Origin: Pseudescherichia vulneris NBRC 102420
GTDB lineage: Bacteria; Pseudomonadota; Gammaproteobacteria; Enterobacterales; Enterobacteriaceae
Assembly (NCBI RefSeq): GCF_000759795.1
Contig: NZ_BBMZ01000004.1
Span: forward strand, 1 to 55,668
Length of the DNA stretch: 55,668 nucleotides
Reading direction: 5' to 3'
Shown here: piece by piece, positions 38,700 to 49,387 of the stretch
Position numbering within the stretch: position 1 is the stretch's first letter
How the letters are laid out: each line of letters starts with the position of its first letter
Position numbers and translations under genes: made by a program
The notes under the pieces: model-generated
What the model was told of the DNA's origin: nothing
Seen by the model: only the letters and a program-made list of their open reading frames with translations
The model's database searches: none

Positions 38700-40076
38700 A
38701 TGATCAACGCAGTTTCCCCGCTTGGTGTTACTAAGCCTATTGTTGCTAAATTTGGCGGGACCAGCGTCGCCGATTTCGATGCCATGAACCGCAGCGCCGA
38801 CGTGGTGCTCTCCGACGCCAGCGTTCGCCTGGTGGTGCTCTCTGCTTCTGCGGGGGTGACCAACCTGCTGGTGGCACTCGCCGAAGGGCTGGAGGCCAGC
38901 GAGCGCTTCGTGAAGCTCGACGCCATTCGCAAAATTCAGTTCGATATCCTTGATCGCCTGACGCGCCCTGACGTCATCCGCGAGGAGATCGAACGCCTGC
39001 TGGAAAATATTACTACCCTGGCGGAAGCCGCTTCCCTTGCCACCTCTACCGCGCTGACCGATGAGCTGGTAAGTCATGGCGAGCTGATGTCGACCCTGCT
39101 GTTTGTGGAAGTGCTGCGCGAGCGTAGCGTGCAGGCGCAGTGGTTTGACGTGCGTAAAGTGATGCGTACCAGCGATCGCTTTGGCCGCGCCGAGCCGGAC
39201 GTTACCGCCCTGGCGGAGCTGGCGGCCCAGCAGCTGGCCCCGCGCCTCGCCGAAGGGTTAGTGATTACGCAAGGCTTTATCGGCAGCGAGCCGAAGGGGC
39301 GCACCACTACCCTGGGCCGCGGCGGCAGCGACTACACCGCCGCCCTGCTTGGCGAAGCGCTGCATGCTTCCCGAGTGGATATCTGGACCGACGTTCCCGG
39401 CATCTACACTACCGATCCGCGCGTCGTGCCAGCCGCCAAGCGCATCGACGAAATCGCCTTTGAAGAGGCCGCTGAGATGGCGACCTTCGGCGCGAAAGTG
39501 CTGCATCCGGCCACCCTGCTGCCTGCGGTGCGCAGCGATATTCCGGTATTTGTTGGCTCCAGCAAGGATCCCAACGCGGGCGGGACGCTGGTCTGCAATG
39601 AGACGAAGAACCCGCCGCTGTTCCGCGCCCTGGCGCTGCGCCGTAAGCAGACCCTGGTGACCCTGCACAGCCTTAACATGCTGCACTCCCGCGGCTTCCT
39701 GGCCGAAGTATTTGGTATGCTGGCACGCCACAATATCTCCGTCGATCTGATCACCACGTCGGAAGTGAGCGTGGCCCTGACGCTGGACACCACCGGCTCG
39801 ACCTCCACGGGCGACACGCTGCTAACTCAGGGACTGCTGACCGAGCTGTCGTCTCTGTGCCGCGTAGAAGTGGAAGAGAACCTCGCCCTGGTGGCGCTGA
39901 TTGGTAACGATCTGTCAAAAGCCTGCGGCGTGGGCAAAGAGGTGTTTGGCGTGCTCGATCCGTTTAACATCCGCATGATTTGCTACGGGGCATCCAGCCA
40001 TAACCTCTGCTTCCTGGTGCCTGGCGCGGAAGCCGAGCAGGTTGTGCAGAAGCTGCATCATAATTTGTTTGAATAA
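38700..40076 (+). CDS. lysC: LysC, lysine-sensitive aspartokinase III
   Basis: First enzyme of the diaminopimelate/lysine branch, phosphorylating aspartate. KFGGTSVADF opens the kinase domain, RTTTLGRGGSDYTAALL is the ATP-site loop, and two C-terminal ACT domains bind lysine (NMLHSRGFLAEVF, LITTSEVSVAL). At 458 residues it is nine longer than E. coli; the N-terminus MINAVSPLGVTKP carries the extra length. The ribosome site GAGGT matches that of E. coli. It is controlled by the upstream riboswitch and allosterically by lysine. Confidence 0.98.
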   Translation: MINAVSPLGVTKPIVAKFGGTSVADFDAMNRSADVVLSDASVRLVVLSASAGVTNLLVALAEGLEASERFVKLDAIRKIQFDILDRLTRPDVIREEIERLLENITTLAEAASLATSTALTDELVSHGELMSTLLFVEVLRERSVQAQWFDVRKVMRTSDRFGRAEPDVTALAELAAQQLAPRLAEGLVITQGFIGSEPKGRTTTLGRGGSDYTAALLGEALHASRVDIWTDVPGIYTTDPRVVPAAKRIDEIAFEEAAEMATFGAKVLHPATLLPAVRSDIPVFVGSSKDPNAGGTLVCNETKNPPLFRALALRRKQTLVTLHSLNMLHSRGFLAEVFGMLARHNISVDLITTSEVSVALTLDTTGSTSTGDTLLTQGLLTELSSLCRVEVEENLALVALIGNDLSKACGVGKEVFGVLDPFNIRMICYGASSHNLCFLVPGAEAEQVVQKLHHNLFE

Positions 40077-40105
40077 AATTTCAGCACACGATAAAAAATA
40101 CCTAT

Positions 40106-40130
40106 AGCCGGGCTCGAACCCGGCTTTTTT
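40106..40130 (+). terminator. lysC terminator
   Basis: AGCCGGG / CCCGGCT with loop CTCGAA, followed by TTTTTT. Confidence 0.93.
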
Positions 40131-40176
40131 ATAACTAAATGACACAACGACACGACAATACTGCAAGGAATTCATT

Positions 40177-41121
40177 ATGTTAACCGCCATCACCCGGCTG
40201 TTCCCCCTGTGGGCGCTGCTGCTCTCTGTTCTCGCTTACTACACCCCTAACACGTTTACGGGCATTGGCCCGTGGGTGACCACGCTGCTGATGCTAATTA
40301 TGTTCGGCATGGGCGTGCATCTGAAGATAGAGGATTTTAAGCGCGTGCTGTCGCGCCCAGCTCCGGTCGCAGCGGGCATTTTTCTCCACTATCTGGTGAT
40401 GCCCCTCGCCGCCTGGCTGCTGGCCATGCTCTTTAAGATGCCGCCGGATCTCTCCGCCGGGATGGTGCTGGTGGGCAGTGTTGCCAGCGGCACGGCCTCC
40501 AACGTCATGATCTACCTGGCCAAGGGGGACGTGGCGTTGTCGGTCACCATCTCATCGGTCTCTACGCTGGTGGGCGTGGTGGCGACGCCGCTGCTGACGC
40601 GCCTCTACGTGGATGCGCATATTCAGGTGGATGTGATGGGGATGCTGCTGAGCATTCTGCAAATCGTGGTGATCCCCATTGGCATGGGGCTGATTGTCCA
40701 TCACCTCTTACCGCGTCTGGTGAAGGCGGTGGAGCCGTATCTGCCGGCGTTTTCGATGCTCTGCATTTTGGCGATCATCAGCGCGGTGGTTGCAGGCTCT
40801 GCATCGCACATCGCCTCCGTTGGCTTTGTGGTGATTATCGCAATCATTCTGCACAATACCATCGGCCTGCTGGGCGGCTACTGGGGTGGGAAGCTGTTTG
40901 GCTTTGATGAGTCCACCTGCCGGACGCTGGCAATTGAGGTGGGAATGCAGAACTCCGGCCTGGCCGCAGCGCTGGGTAAGATCTACTTCTCACCGCTGGC
41001 CGCCCTGCCCGGCGCGCTGTTCTCGGTCTGGCACAACCTCTCCGGCTCTCTGCTGGCAGGCTACTGGTCGGGCAAACCGCTTAATGAGCACAAAAGAAGC
41101 GATGCGGTGAAAGAGCGCTAA
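40177..41121 (+). CDS. panS: PanS-type pantoate/pantothenate transporter (BASS family)
   Basis: A 314-residue inner-membrane transporter of the bile-acid:sodium symporter fold, with about ten hydrophobic segments. The signature [19 protein letters not shown] (about 105–123) and the second crossover motif [14 protein letters not shown] are present. The closest described relative is PanS of Salmonella, which takes up ketopantoate and pantoate; the substrate here is inferred. It stands between lysC and yjbD, a place with no gene in E. coli K-12. Confidence 0.8.
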   Translation: MLTAITRLFPLWALLLSVLAYYTPNTFTGIGPWVTTLLMLIMFGMGVHLKIEDFKRVLSRPAPVAAGIFLHYLVMPLAAWLLAMLFKMPPDLSAGMVLVGSVASGTASNVMIYLAKGDVALSVTISSVSTLVGVVATPLLTRLYVDAHIQVDVMGMLLSILQIVVIPIGMGLIVHHLLPRLVKAVEPYLPAFSMLCILAIISAVVAGSASHIASVGFVVIIAIILHNTIGLLGGYWGGKLFGFDESTCRTLAIEVGMQNSGLAAALGKIYFSPLAALPGALFSVWHNLSGSLLAGYWSGKPLNEHKRSDAVKER

Positions 41122-41154
41122 TTCACTTCGCGCCAAGTCGGGCATGCTTTACAC

Positions 41155-41180
41155 TGAAGCCTCTTCTACAGGAGGCTTCA
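41155..41180 (+). promoter_or_regulatory. Hairpin over the yjbD ribosome site
   Basis: TGAAGCCTC (41155–41163) and GAGGCTTCA (41172–41180) form nine perfect pairs with an eight-base loop. The AGGAGG ribosome site of yjbD (41170–41175) lies partly in the loop and partly in the 3' strand, so folding would hinder initiation. Confidence 0.65.
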
Positions 41181-41183
41181 GCG

Positions 41184-41456
41184 ATGGCTACACCAAGATT
41201 GACGCAAAAAGAGATGACGGAGAGCGAGCAGCGGGAGCTGAAAACCCTGCTGGATCGCGCCCGTATCGCCCATGGCCGCACGCTAACCAACGCGGAAACC
41301 AATCAGGTCAAGAAAGAGTACATTGATAAGCTGATGGCGCAGCGCGAGACCGAGGCAAAAAAAGCCCGCAAGTTAAAAAAAGAGCAGGCGTACAAACCCG
41401 ACGCAGAAACGACCTTCTCCTGGTCAGCCAATACCTCAACCCGTGGAAGGCGCTAA
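41184..41456 (+). CDS. yjbD: YjbD, DUF3811 protein
   Basis: A 90-residue, highly charged, mostly helical cytoplasmic protein (DUF3811) of unknown function. The middle is Lys/Glu-rich (KKEYIDKLMAQRETEAKKAR) and it ends STRGRR, like E. coli YjbD. Its stop touches the rluF stop, so the two genes converge with no spacer. The ribosome site AGGAGG is strong but lies in a hairpin. Confidence 0.92.
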   Translation: MATPRLTQKEMTESEQRELKTLLDRARIAHGRTLTNAETNQVKKEYIDKLMAQRETEAKKARKLKKEQAYKPDAETTFSWSANTSTRGRR

Positions 41457-42326
41457 TTAGCGCCCTTTCTTTTTACGCCCCGGCTGCACGAACCGTTTTC
41501 CGGCCGGTTTGCTGCGCTCTTTTTCAGCTGATTTCGGGGCGTTCACCACAGGACGTTTAACCCCCTGGGTTTTCGGTTTCGCCTTCGCTTTCGGCTTCGC
41601 CTCTGACGATGAGTTTTCGATAAGCTTGAACAGCTCCACCAGCTCATCGTCGGTCAAGTCACGCCACTCGCCCACGGGGATCCCGGTCAGGCTGACGTTC
41701 ATAATGCGCGTACGCTCCAGCTTGGTCACTTCAAAGCCAAAGTGCTCGCACATCCGGCGGATCTGCCGGTTTAAGCCCTGAACCAGGGTAATGCGGAAGG
41801 CGAAGGGTGCCTCTTTTTTGACTTTACATTTTTTGGTGACGGTGCCCAGGATCGGCACGCCTGCGCCCATGCCACGGATAAACTCGTCCGTGATGGGCTT
41901 ATTCACCGTGACCACATACTCTTTCTCGTGATCGTTACCGGCGCGCAGAATTTTGTTTACCAGATCGCCGTGGTTGGTGAGAAAGATCAGCCCCTGCGAA
42001 TCTTTATCCAGGCGGCCAATGGGAAAGATGCGGCTGCTGTGGTTAACGAAATCGACGATATTGTCTTTCTCACTCTCTTCCGTGGTGCTGACAATTCCCA
42101 CCGGCTTGTTCAACGCGATAAACACCAGATCGTCCTCTTCCCGAGGCTCGATCAGTTGACCGTTGACCTTGACCACGTCGCCTGCGACAACCTGATCCCC
42201 TATCCCGGCGCGCTTGCCGTTGATAAAGACGTTGCCCTGCTCAATGTAGCGATCGGCTTCGCGACGCGAGCAGATCCCGCTCTCGCTGATGTATTTGTTT
42301 AGTCGGGTGGATTGTGGTGTCAGCAT
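41457..42326 (-). CDS. rluF: RluF, 23S rRNA pseudouridine(2604) synthase
   Basis: Modifies U2604 of 23S rRNA and U35 of tRNA-Tyr in E. coli. It has 289 residues: an N-terminal S4 RNA-binding domain ([24 protein letters not shown]), then the RsuA-type catalytic domain with the Asp in [13 protein letters not shown], and a long basic Lys/Pro-rich tail (about 245–289). It is a single gene, convergent with yjbD. Confidence 0.97.
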   Translation of the reverse strand: MLTPQSTRLNKYISESGICSRREADRYIEQGNVFINGKRAGIGDQVVAGDVVKVNGQLIEPREEDDLVFIALNKPVGIVSTTEESEKDNIVDFVNHSSRIFPIGRLDKDSQGLIFLTNHGDLVNKILRAGNDHEKEYVVTVNKPITDEFIRGMGAGVPILGTVTKKCKVKKEAPFAFRITLVQGLNRQIRRMCEHFGFEVTKLERTRIMNVSLTGIPVGEWRDLTDDELVELFKLIENSSSEAKPKAKAKPKTQGVKRPVVNAPKSAEKERSKPAGKRFVQPGRKKKGR

Positions 42327-42395
42327 AGTTTCTCCTGTAAAGGCGAAATATACCCTGGGTGCCGTTTTGTGTGCCAGAGGGAAATCGGTACTGAT

Positions 42396-42425
42396 TGTAG
42401 GCCGGATAAGCGCAGCGCCATCCGG
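42396..42425. repeat. REP element
   Basis: GTAGGCCGGATAAGCGCAGC followed by GCCATCCGG is a single canonical REP unit between rluF and the orphan antitoxin. Confidence 0.9.
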
Positions 42426-42438
42426 AAATATTTACACC

Positions 42439-42756
42439 TTACCCGAATACGACTTTCATCGTGCCTGGTATGGTTTGCGCCTTACCGACGACAATATCGA
42501 CATCTCTTCCCAGCCGCGTCAGGCAATCGAGCATTTTCGCCTCGCTGATCCCGCGAAATTGACCACGCAATAAGTTCGACAGTTTAGGCTGGGTCATACC
42601 TAAAATACGGGCTGCCTGCTGCTGAGTCAGCCCACGCTCTTGTAGAATGTTATGAATCGCCATTGCCAACTGCGCCTTAAGCTGCATCTCCTCGGCGTTA
42701 GCGTAACCTAAATCGGCATAGACGTTCCCACTACCCGCTTCGATTTCATTTTGCAT
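42439..42756 (-). CDS. XRE/HigA-type antitoxin (orphan)
   Basis: A 105-residue HTH protein (LTQQQAARILGMTQPKLSNLLRGQF, about 48–72) followed by the LDCLTRLGRDVDIVV segment typical of antitoxins paired with Gp49-like toxins. ATG 42756 has AGGAT seven bases upstream; the frame runs open to 42849, but the extra part is not family-like. The cognate toxin seems decayed (see 42708–42866), so it may now act as a stand-alone repressor or anti-addiction module. It stands where E. coli has pepE. Confidence 0.82.
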   Translation of the reverse strand: MQNEIEAGSGNVYADLGYANAEEMQLKAQLAMAIHNILQERGLTQQQAARILGMTQPKLSNLLRGQFRGISEAKMLDCLTRLGRDVDIVVGKAQTIPGTMKVVFG

Positions 42757-42866
42757 ATTAGGATCCTTGCGCATGATTCTGAGCAGCCTTGAGCCGCTGG
42801 TAAATGAGTGCAGCATCTGAGTAGATCCTTCTTCGACTGACCAACCCAATACAATGGTTTTATCAT
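42708..42866 (-). pseudogene. Remnant of a Gp49/HigB-like toxin gene
   Basis: A 52-codon frame behind a strong GGAGAGGG ribosome site. Its first 16 residues (MIKPLYWVGQSKKDLL) look like the start of phage Gp49-like toxins, usually about 100–120 residues. After that the frame turns Cys-rich and unrelated, and runs into the antitoxin start. I infer an internal deletion or frameshift that removed the catalytic part. This could instead be a short unrelated gene. Confidence 0.5.
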
Positions 42867-42925
42867 TCCCTCTCCTTGATTATACCCATTTGGATATAAA
42901 AAGCATCGTGTCAAAGGAAAGATAA

Positions 42926-42953
42926 ACAAAAAGCCCTGCATAGAGCAGGGCTT
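42926..42953 (-). terminator. yjbB terminator
   Basis: AAGCCCTGC / GCAGGGCTT stem with a five-base loop, followed on the minus strand by TTTTTGTTT, after the yjbB stop. Confidence 0.88.
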
Positions 42954-42983
42954 AAAGCAAAATCTACGAGGCGGTTTCCAATA

Positions 42984-44615
42984 TCAGTATTCCCCGCGCT
43001 CCTCATCCTCGTCCGGCTGTTCCAGCACGCTGTAGGCCACCGCACAGAAGAGCGAGTTGAGGCGTTTCATATCGCCCAGCAGGCCTAAATGCAGCGAGCT
43101 GGTTTCGATACTCTGCACGTTCTGCTGATGCAGGCGATCCACGTGGGCGTGGGCGTAACGGCGATTGAGAATACGGAAACGGTGCTTGCGGCGGCGCAGG
43201 CGACGGGCACCCGCTACGTCGCTGGAGAAAAACACCGACATCGCCATCTGTAAATTACTGCGCAACTGCTCCAGCAGACTATCCAGCTCGTTAAGACCTT
43301 CAACGGAGAAGGCACGCCGGGCTGCCAGCGACTTATCGGCAATCTCGCTGCCCATCCGCTCAATGATGTCTGACGCCTGCTCAAGGTTGAGCGACATCTC
43401 AATAATCTCCGCCCAGCGGCGCGACTCTTCGTCGGCCAGCTCATCCTTCGGCATCCGCGCCAGATAGAGTTTGATGGCGGTATAGAGTACGTTGATATCA
43501 TCGGCGATTTTACGCAGCTCTTTCTCCTCGCGCGGCTCGCCGTGCATGATCTTCTTCAGGCCGTCGAGCATCTGCTCCATGGCGTCACCCATACGCAGCG
43601 ACTCGCGGGCGGCGTTAGCCAGCGCCAGCGTCGGCGTATCCAGCGCGGAGGTATCAAGATGCTTCGGCTTCAGGCGCATATCCAGCTCAGGTTCGTCGCG
43701 GATCAGCCGCTCACACAGACGGGCCATCGGCCCGGCGAACGGCACCATCACCAGGCAGCGGATCAGGTTATAGAAGACGTGGAAATAGATGACCAGCTCT
43801 GCATCCGGCAGCGGCAGCCTGTCCAGGACCACGGCCAGTGGATGCACAAAGGGAAGGATCAGCAGGCTACCCACCAGCTTAAACAGCAGGCTGCCCATCG
43901 CAACGCGGCGTGCTGCTGCGCTGCTGGCGCTGTTATTAAGCACCGCCAGCAGACCCGAGCCGAGGTTTGCACCAATCACCAGGCACAGCGCCACCGGAAA
44001 CGAGATGATCCCCGCCGCGGTCAGCGTCGCGGTCAGCAGCACCGCCGCAAGGCTTGAGTAGCTGATAATGGCAAAGACCGCGCCAATCAGCGCGTCCAGC
44101 ATAATATCGCCGGTCAGCGAGGCGAAAATGACCTTCACGCCGCTGGCCTGGGTTATCGGCGTCACGGCCTGCACGATAAGCTCCAGCGCCAGCAGGATCA
44201 GCCCAAGGCCGATGCTGACCCGACCAAGCTGCCCTACGCGGGACTGCTTGCGTCCGAGGAAGAAAATAACGCCAATAAAAATCAGCAGCGGTGAAAGCCA
44301 GGAGAGATCGAAGGTGAGGATCCGCGCCATCAGCGCGGTACCGACGTCAGCCCCCAGCACAATCACCAGCGCCGGGGTCAGGGCCACCAGATCCTGCGCT
44401 ACAAAGGAGGTGACCAGCATCGTGGTGGCGTTGCTGCTCTGCACCAATGCGGTGACGCCAATACCCGCGCAGAAGGCCAGCGGTTTTTTCTCAACGCTGC
44501 GGCCCAGCACGGTACGCAAACGCGCGCCAAAAACGCGCATCACGCCCGTACGTACGATATGCGTGCCCCAGACCAGCAGTGCAACGGCGGACAACAGGTG
44601 TAAAAGCGTTAGCAC
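42984..44615 (-). CDS. yjbB: YjbB, Na/Pi-cotransporter with PhoU domain
   Basis: A 543-residue inner-membrane protein, equal in length to E. coli. The N-terminal two thirds hold two copies of the Na/Pi-cotransporter repeat (ALVQSSNATTMLVTSFV and related QSS-type sequences). The C-terminal third is a PhoU-like helical domain. In E. coli it exports phosphate and lowers polyphosphate. It lies between metH and the orphan antitoxin as a single gene. Confidence 0.95.
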   Translation of the reverse strand: MLTLLHLLSAVALLVWGTHIVRTGVMRVFGARLRTVLGRSVEKKPLAFCAGIGVTALVQSSNATTMLVTSFVAQDLVALTPALVIVLGADVGTALMARILTFDLSWLSPLLIFIGVIFFLGRKQSRVGQLGRVSIGLGLILLALELIVQAVTPITQASGVKVIFASLTGDIMLDALIGAVFAIISYSSLAAVLLTATLTAAGIISFPVALCLVIGANLGSGLLAVLNNSASSAAARRVAMGSLLFKLVGSLLILPFVHPLAVVLDRLPLPDAELVIYFHVFYNLIRCLVMVPFAGPMARLCERLIRDEPELDMRLKPKHLDTSALDTPTLALANAARESLRMGDAMEQMLDGLKKIMHGEPREEKELRKIADDINVLYTAIKLYLARMPKDELADEESRRWAEIIEMSLNLEQASDIIERMGSEIADKSLAARRAFSVEGLNELDSLLEQLRSNLQMAMSVFFSSDVAGARRLRRRKHRFRILNRRYAHAHVDRLHQQNVQSIETSSLHLGLLGDMKRLNSLFCAVAYSVLEQPDEDEERGEY

Positions 44616-44672
44616 AGGGTTACGGCCTCCTTATCGTATACGTTTTCTCCTAGTATAAGAGCTTAATGTCAA

Positions 44673-47600
44673 CTAGTCCGCGTCATAGCCGAGATTCGGC
44701 GCGAGCCAGCGCTCAACCTCACTCACGCTCATTCCTTTCCGTTGGGCGTAATCCTCGACCTGATCGCGCTGGATCTGCGCTACGGCAAAGTACTTGCTGT
44801 CAGGGTGGCTGAAGTACCAGCCGGAAACCGACGCGCCGGGCCACATGGCGAAGGATTCGGTCAGCTTCATGCCGGTATGCTTCTCAACGTCCAGCAGCGC
44901 CCAGATGGTGCCCTTCTCGGTGTGCTCCGGGCAGGCCGGATAGCCTGGCGCAGGACGGATCCCCTGATAGTTTTCGCGGATCAGCTCCTCGTTGCTAAGG
45001 TTCTCGTTCGGCGCATAGCCCCAGTAGACCTTACGCACGCGCTCATGCAGGTACTCTGCAAAGGCTTCCGCCAGTCGGTCGGCAATCGCCTTCACCATGA
45101 TCTTGTTATAGTCGTCATGCTGAGCGTCATAGGCCTCGGCCAGCGCATCCTCTTCCAGCCCGCCGGTGACGGCAAACGCGCCGATGTAGTCCTCTTTGCC
45201 GCTCAGCTTCGGTGCAACGAAATCGGCCAGGCAGTAGTTAGCAAAGCCTACCTTTTCGGTCTGCTGGCGCAGATGGCGTGCCACCGTCAGTACCTGAGTA
45301 CGTGATGCATCGCGGTAGATCTCAACGTCATCGCCAACGCGGTTCGCCGGGAACAGCCCCACCACCCCGCGCGGGTTAAGACGTTTTTCTGCGCTGAGCT
45401 GGTCGAGCATGTCATTAGCATCTTTAAACAGGCGCTTCGCCTCTTCACCAACGATCTCATCTTCCAGAATGCGCGGATACTTGCCCGCCAGCGACCAGGT
45501 CATAAAGAACGGCGTCCAGTCGATGTAGTTGCGCAGCGTCTCAATGCTGGCGGTCACCTCCTGCACGCCCAGACGATGGGCTACTGGCGGGGTGTAGCTC
45601 TCCCAGTCGAAGGCGAGATCGTTATCCCGCGCCGCCTGCAACGTTACCGGCGGCGTGCGTGGTTTTTTACGCGCATGTTGGATACGCACGGTCTCATACT
45701 CTTTGCGGGTGCGGGCAACGAAATCATCCCGCTGGGTTGCCGACAGCAGCGCGGATACCACGCCCACGGTGCGCGAGGCGTTCTGCACGTAGACCGTAGG
45801 GCCGCTGTAGTTCTGCTCGATTTTTACTGCCGTATGGGCTTTCGAGGTGGTCGCCCCGCCAATCAGCAGCGGAATGGTAAAGCCCTGACGCTCCATCTCT
45901 TTTGCCACGTTGACCATCTCATCCAGCGAGGGCGTGATCAGTCCGGAGAGACCAATCAGGTCAGCATTCACTTCCCGGGCGGTTTTCAGGATTTTATCCG
46001 TCGGCACCATCACGCCCAGATCGATAATCTCGTAGTTATTGCACTGCAATACCACGCCAACGATGTTTTTGCCGATGTCATGCACGTCGCCCTTCACGGT
46101 AGCGATCACCATTTTACCGTTGGTCTGCCCCTTCTCTTTGCTGGCTTCGATAAAGGGTTCGAGGTAGGCCACAGCCTGCTTCATGACGCGGGCAGATTTC
46201 ACCACCTGCGGCAGGAACATCTTCCCCTCGCCAAAGAGATCGCCCACCACGTTCATGCCATCCATCAGCGGCCCTTCAATCACCTGAATAGGCCGTTCGG
46301 CCTGCTGGCGCGCCTCTTCGGTATCTTCCTCAATAAATTCGGTGATGCCTTTAACCAGCGAATACTCCAGCCGTTTTTTAACGTCCCAGGTGCGCCACTC
46401 CGCCTGCTGAGCGCTTGCGCCATCGTCACTTTTGCTGCCTTTGTATTTCTCGGCCAGATCCAGCAGCCGCTCGGTGCTGTCATCCCGACGGTTGAGGATC
46501 ACATCCTCCACTGCGTCACGCAGCTCGGCGGGCAGATCGTCATAGATGGCCAGCTGCCCGGCGTTAACGATCCCCATATCCATGCCGTTGCGGATGGCGT
46601 AGTAGAGAAAGACGGCATGGATCGCCTCACGCACCGGATCGTTGCCACGGAAGGAGAACGAGACGTTAGAGACGCCACCGGAGATCAGGGCATGCGGCAG
46701 CTCGCGCTTGATGTCTTCACACGCGCCGATAAAGTCCTGGGCATAGTTGTTGTGCTCATCAATGCCCGTTGCCACGGCAAAGATGTTGGGGTCAAAAATG
46801 ATATCTTCCGGTGGAAAACCGACATCCTGGGTAAGAATGGTGTAGGCCCGGCGGCAGATCTCAATCTTCCGCTCGCGCGTGTCGGCCTGGCCGACCTCAT
46901 CAAAGGCCATCACCACCATCGCAGCGCCGTAGCGGCGCACCAGCTTCGCATGGTGGACAAAGGCCTCAACGCCCTCCTTCATCGAAATGGAGTTAACGAT
47001 GCCTTTACCCTGGATGCACTTCAGCCCCTTCTCGATGACCTCCCACTTAGAGGAGTCGATCATGATCGGCACGCGAGCGATGTCGGGCTCGCCGGCAATC
47101 AGGTTAAGAAACTTGACCATCGCCGCCTCGGCGTCGAGCATCCCCTCATCCATGTTGATGTCGATGATCTGTGCGCCGTTTTCCACCTGCTGGCGCGCTA
47201 CGTCCAGCGCCTCGCTGTACTTCTCTTCTTTAATCAGGCGCTTGAATTTTGCCGAGCCGGTAACGTTGGTACGCTCGCCAACGTTCACAAACAGGCTATC
47301 GTCGCCGATGTTCAGCGGCTCCAGCCCCGCCAGACGGCAGGCAACCGGCAGATCGGGCAGCTGACGCGGCGGCAGCCCTTCTACGGCGCGGCTCATGGCG
47401 GCGATATGCTCCGGCGTTGTACCGCAGCAGCCGCCCACGATGTTCAGGAAGCCCGCTTCGGCCCACTCGCGGATCTGCGCGGCCATCGGCCCGGCGTCGA
47501 GATCGTACTCGCCAAAGGCGTTGGGCAGCCCGGCGTTTGGGTGAGCGGTGACGTAGCACTCGGCAATGCGCGACAGCTCCTGCACGTACTGGCGCAGCTC

Positions 47601-48356
47601 ATCCGGCCCCAGGGCGCAGTTCAGCCCAAAGGTCAGCGCGTCGGCATGGCGGAGTGAGTTATAGAATGCTTCAGTGGTCTGGCCGGAGAGCGTGCGTCCG
47701 GAAGCGTCGGTAATGGTGCCGGAGATCATGATCGGCAGCTCAACACCCAGCGCCTCGAACTCCTCTTTCACGGCAAAAATTGCCGCTTTCGCGTTGAGCG
47801 TATCGAAGATGGTTTCGATGAGGATCAGGTCGCTGCCGCCCTCAACCAGCGCCCGGGTCGACTCCCGGTACGCCGCCACCAGCTGGTCGAAGGTGACGTT
47901 GCGGTAGGCCGGATCGTTAACGTCCGGAGAGATTGAGGCTGTGCGGTTGGTTGGGCCAAGCACCCCGGCCACGTAGCGCGGCTTATCCGGCGTGCGTGCG
48001 GTCCACTCGTCGGCGCAGGCGCGGGCCAGCTTTGCGGCGGCAAGGTTGATCTCTGCCGACAGGGACTCCATCCGGTAGTCCGCCATAGCAATGGTCGTCG
48101 AGTTAAAGGTGTTGGTCTCAATGATATCCGCGCCTGCCGCAAAATAGGCGTCGTGGATTGCAGAGATCACCTCCGGCTTGCTGAGCACCAGCAGGTCGTT
48201 GTTTCCTTTGAGATCGCAGGGCCAGTCGGCGAAACGATCGCCGCGAAAATCCTGCTCACTCAGACGATAGCCCTGGATCATGGTGCCCATGCCCCCATCC
48301 AGAACCAAAATACGTTTTTTTAACTGCTGATGCAGTTGATCAACTTTGCTGCTCAC
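44673..48356 (-). CDS. metH: MetH, cobalamin-dependent methionine synthase
   Basis: Transfers the methyl group of methyl-tetrahydrofolate to homocysteine through methylcobalamin. It has 1227 residues, as in E. coli. The homocysteine domain has the zinc cysteines ([16 protein letters not shown]). Next come the folate domain, the B12 domain with the lower-ligand His in [14 protein letters not shown], and the C-terminal reactivation (AdoMet) domain with [12 protein letters not shown]. It is divergent from iclR, and the 194-base gap holds no further gene. Confidence 0.98.
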   Translation of the reverse strand: MSSKVDQLHQQLKKRILVLDGGMGTMIQGYRLSEQDFRGDRFADWPCDLKGNNDLLVLSKPEVISAIHDAYFAAGADIIETNTFNSTTIAMADYRMESLSAEINLAAAKLARACADEWTARTPDKPRYVAGVLGPTNRTASISPDVNDPAYRNVTFDQLVAAYRESTRALVEGGSDLILIETIFDTLNAKAAIFAVKEEFEALGVELPIMISGTITDASGRTLSGQTTEAFYNSLRHADALTFGLNCALGPDELRQYVQELSRIAECYVTAHPNAGLPNAFGEYDLDAGPMAAQIREWAEAGFLNIVGGCCGTTPEHIAAMSRAVEGLPPRQLPDLPVACRLAGLEPLNIGDDSLFVNVGERTNVTGSAKFKRLIKEEKYSEALDVARQQVENGAQIIDINMDEGMLDAEAAMVKFLNLIAGEPDIARVPIMIDSSKWEVIEKGLKCIQGKGIVNSISMKEGVEAFVHHAKLVRRYGAAMVVMAFDEVGQADTRERKIEICRRAYTILTQDVGFPPEDIIFDPNIFAVATGIDEHNNYAQDFIGACEDIKRELPHALISGGVSNVSFSFRGNDPVREAIHAVFLYYAIRNGMDMGIVNAGQLAIYDDLPAELRDAVEDVILNRRDDSTERLLDLAEKYKGSKSDDGASAQQAEWRTWDVKKRLEYSLVKGITEFIEEDTEEARQQAERPIQVIEGPLMDGMNVVGDLFGEGKMFLPQVVKSARVMKQAVAYLEPFIEASKEKGQTNGKMVIATVKGDVHDIGKNIVGVVLQCNNYEIIDLGVMVPTDKILKTAREVNADLIGLSGLITPSLDEMVNVAKEMERQGFTIPLLIGGATTSKAHTAVKIEQNYSGPTVYVQNASRTVGVVSALLSATQRDDFVARTRKEYETVRIQHARKKPRTPPVTLQAARDNDLAFDWESYTPPVAHRLGVQEVTASIETLRNYIDWTPFFMTWSLAGKYPRILEDEIVGEEAKRLFKDANDMLDQLSAEKRLNPRGVVGLFPANRVGDDVEIYRDASRTQVLTVARHLRQQTEKVGFANYCLADFVAPKLSGKEDYIGAFAVTGGLEEDALAEAYDAQHDDYNKIMVKAIADRLAEAFAEYLHERVRKVYWGYAPNENLSNEELIRENYQGIRPAPGYPACPEHTEKGTIWALLDVEKHTGMKLTESFAMWPGASVSGWYFSHPDSKYFAVAQIQRDQVEDYAQRKGMSVSEVERWLAPNLGYDAD

Positions 48357-48550
48357 ACGTGCTCCCGACGACGCTCAACCAGGCCAGAAAGGCCAGCAGG
48401 ACATACTGGCATAAAGCCAGCAGGTGGAAAAGAGAACAGCATGAAACATGAGAGATGTTCACCTGAACTCATCCGATCAGTCTGACGGCAGGTTGCATTA
48501 TAATCAGATAAAACGAAAATGATTTCCACGATACAGAAAAGGAGTTGGCC

Positions 48551-49387
48551 ATGGTGGCTTCCGTACCCGCGAAACGCGGTAAAAAACCTCGCACCGCAGC
48601 CGCCGCAGCCACCCCGCCTGCAACTGGCCGGGTGCAGTCCCTGACGCGCGGCTTGAAGCTTCTGGAGTGGATCGCTGAATCTCAAGGTAGCGTGGCGCTG
48701 ACCGAGCTGGCCCAGCAGGCTGGCCTGCCCAACTCTACCACCCACCGCCTGCTAACGACCATGCAGCAGCTGGGGTTTGTCCGCCAGGTTGGGGAGCTGG
48801 GCCACTGGGCGATAGGCGCGCATGCGTTTGTCATTGGCGCCAGCTTCTTACAGAGCCGTAACCTGCTGGCGATTGTGCACCCCATCCTGCGCAAGCTGAT
48901 GGAGGATTCCGGCGAGACGGTGAACCTGGCGGTGCTCGACCAGAACGATCATCAGGCCATCATTATTGACCAGGTGCAGTGTACACAGCTGATGCGCATG
49001 TCTGCCCCTATCGGCGGCAAGCTGCCGATGCATGCCTCCGGGGCGGGAAAAGCCTTCCTGGCCCAGCTGGAGGAGGATCAGGTTACCGGTCTGCTGCACC
49101 GTCAGGGGCTGCACACCTACACGCACGCTACGCTGGTCTCGCCCCTGCACCTGAAAGAGGATCTGGCCCTGACCCGCAAGCGTGGCTACTCCTTTGACGA
49201 TGAGGAGCATGCCCTGGGCCTGCGCTGCGTGGCGGCCTGTATCTACGACGAGCATCGCCAGCCCTTTGCGGCCATCTCTATCTCCGGGCCGATCTCACGT
49301 ATTACTGACGATCGCGTAACCGAGCTGGGCGCGCTGGTGATCAAGGCGGCGAAAGAGGTGACGCTGGCGTATGGCGGTAGTCGCTAA
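48551..49387 (+). CDS. iclR: IclR, glyoxylate-shunt repressor
   Basis: Represses aceBAK and its own gene; glyoxylate relieves and pyruvate strengthens binding. It has 278 residues. A basic, Ala-rich N-terminal tail longer than that of E. coli is followed by the winged HTH ([20 protein letters not shown]) and a GAF-like effector domain ([21 protein letters not shown], written as MRMSAPIGG in the protein). The ATG at 48551 follows AAAAGGAG by six bases. Its last 47 bases overlap the end of aceK on the other strand. Confidence 0.97.
   Translation: MVASVPAKRGKKPRTAAAAATPPATGRVQSLTRGLKLLEWIAESQGSVALTELAQQAGLPNSTTHRLLTTMQQLGFVRQVGELGHWAIGAHAFVIGASFLQSRNLLAIVHPILRKLMEDSGETVNLAVLDQNDHQAIIIDQVQCTQLMRMSAPIGGKLPMHASGAGKAFLAQLEEDQVTGLLHRQGLHTYTHATLVSPLHLKEDLALTRKRGYSFDDEEHALGLRCVAACIYDEHRQPFAAISISGPISRITDDRVTELGALVIKAAKEVTLAYGGSR

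Noticed and set aside
45576-47657. A 693-codon open frame antisense to metH
   Set aside because: It lies wholly inside the well-supported metH gene, has no ribosome site, and its His/Arg/Gln-rich product is typical of the antisense frame of GC-rich coding DNA.
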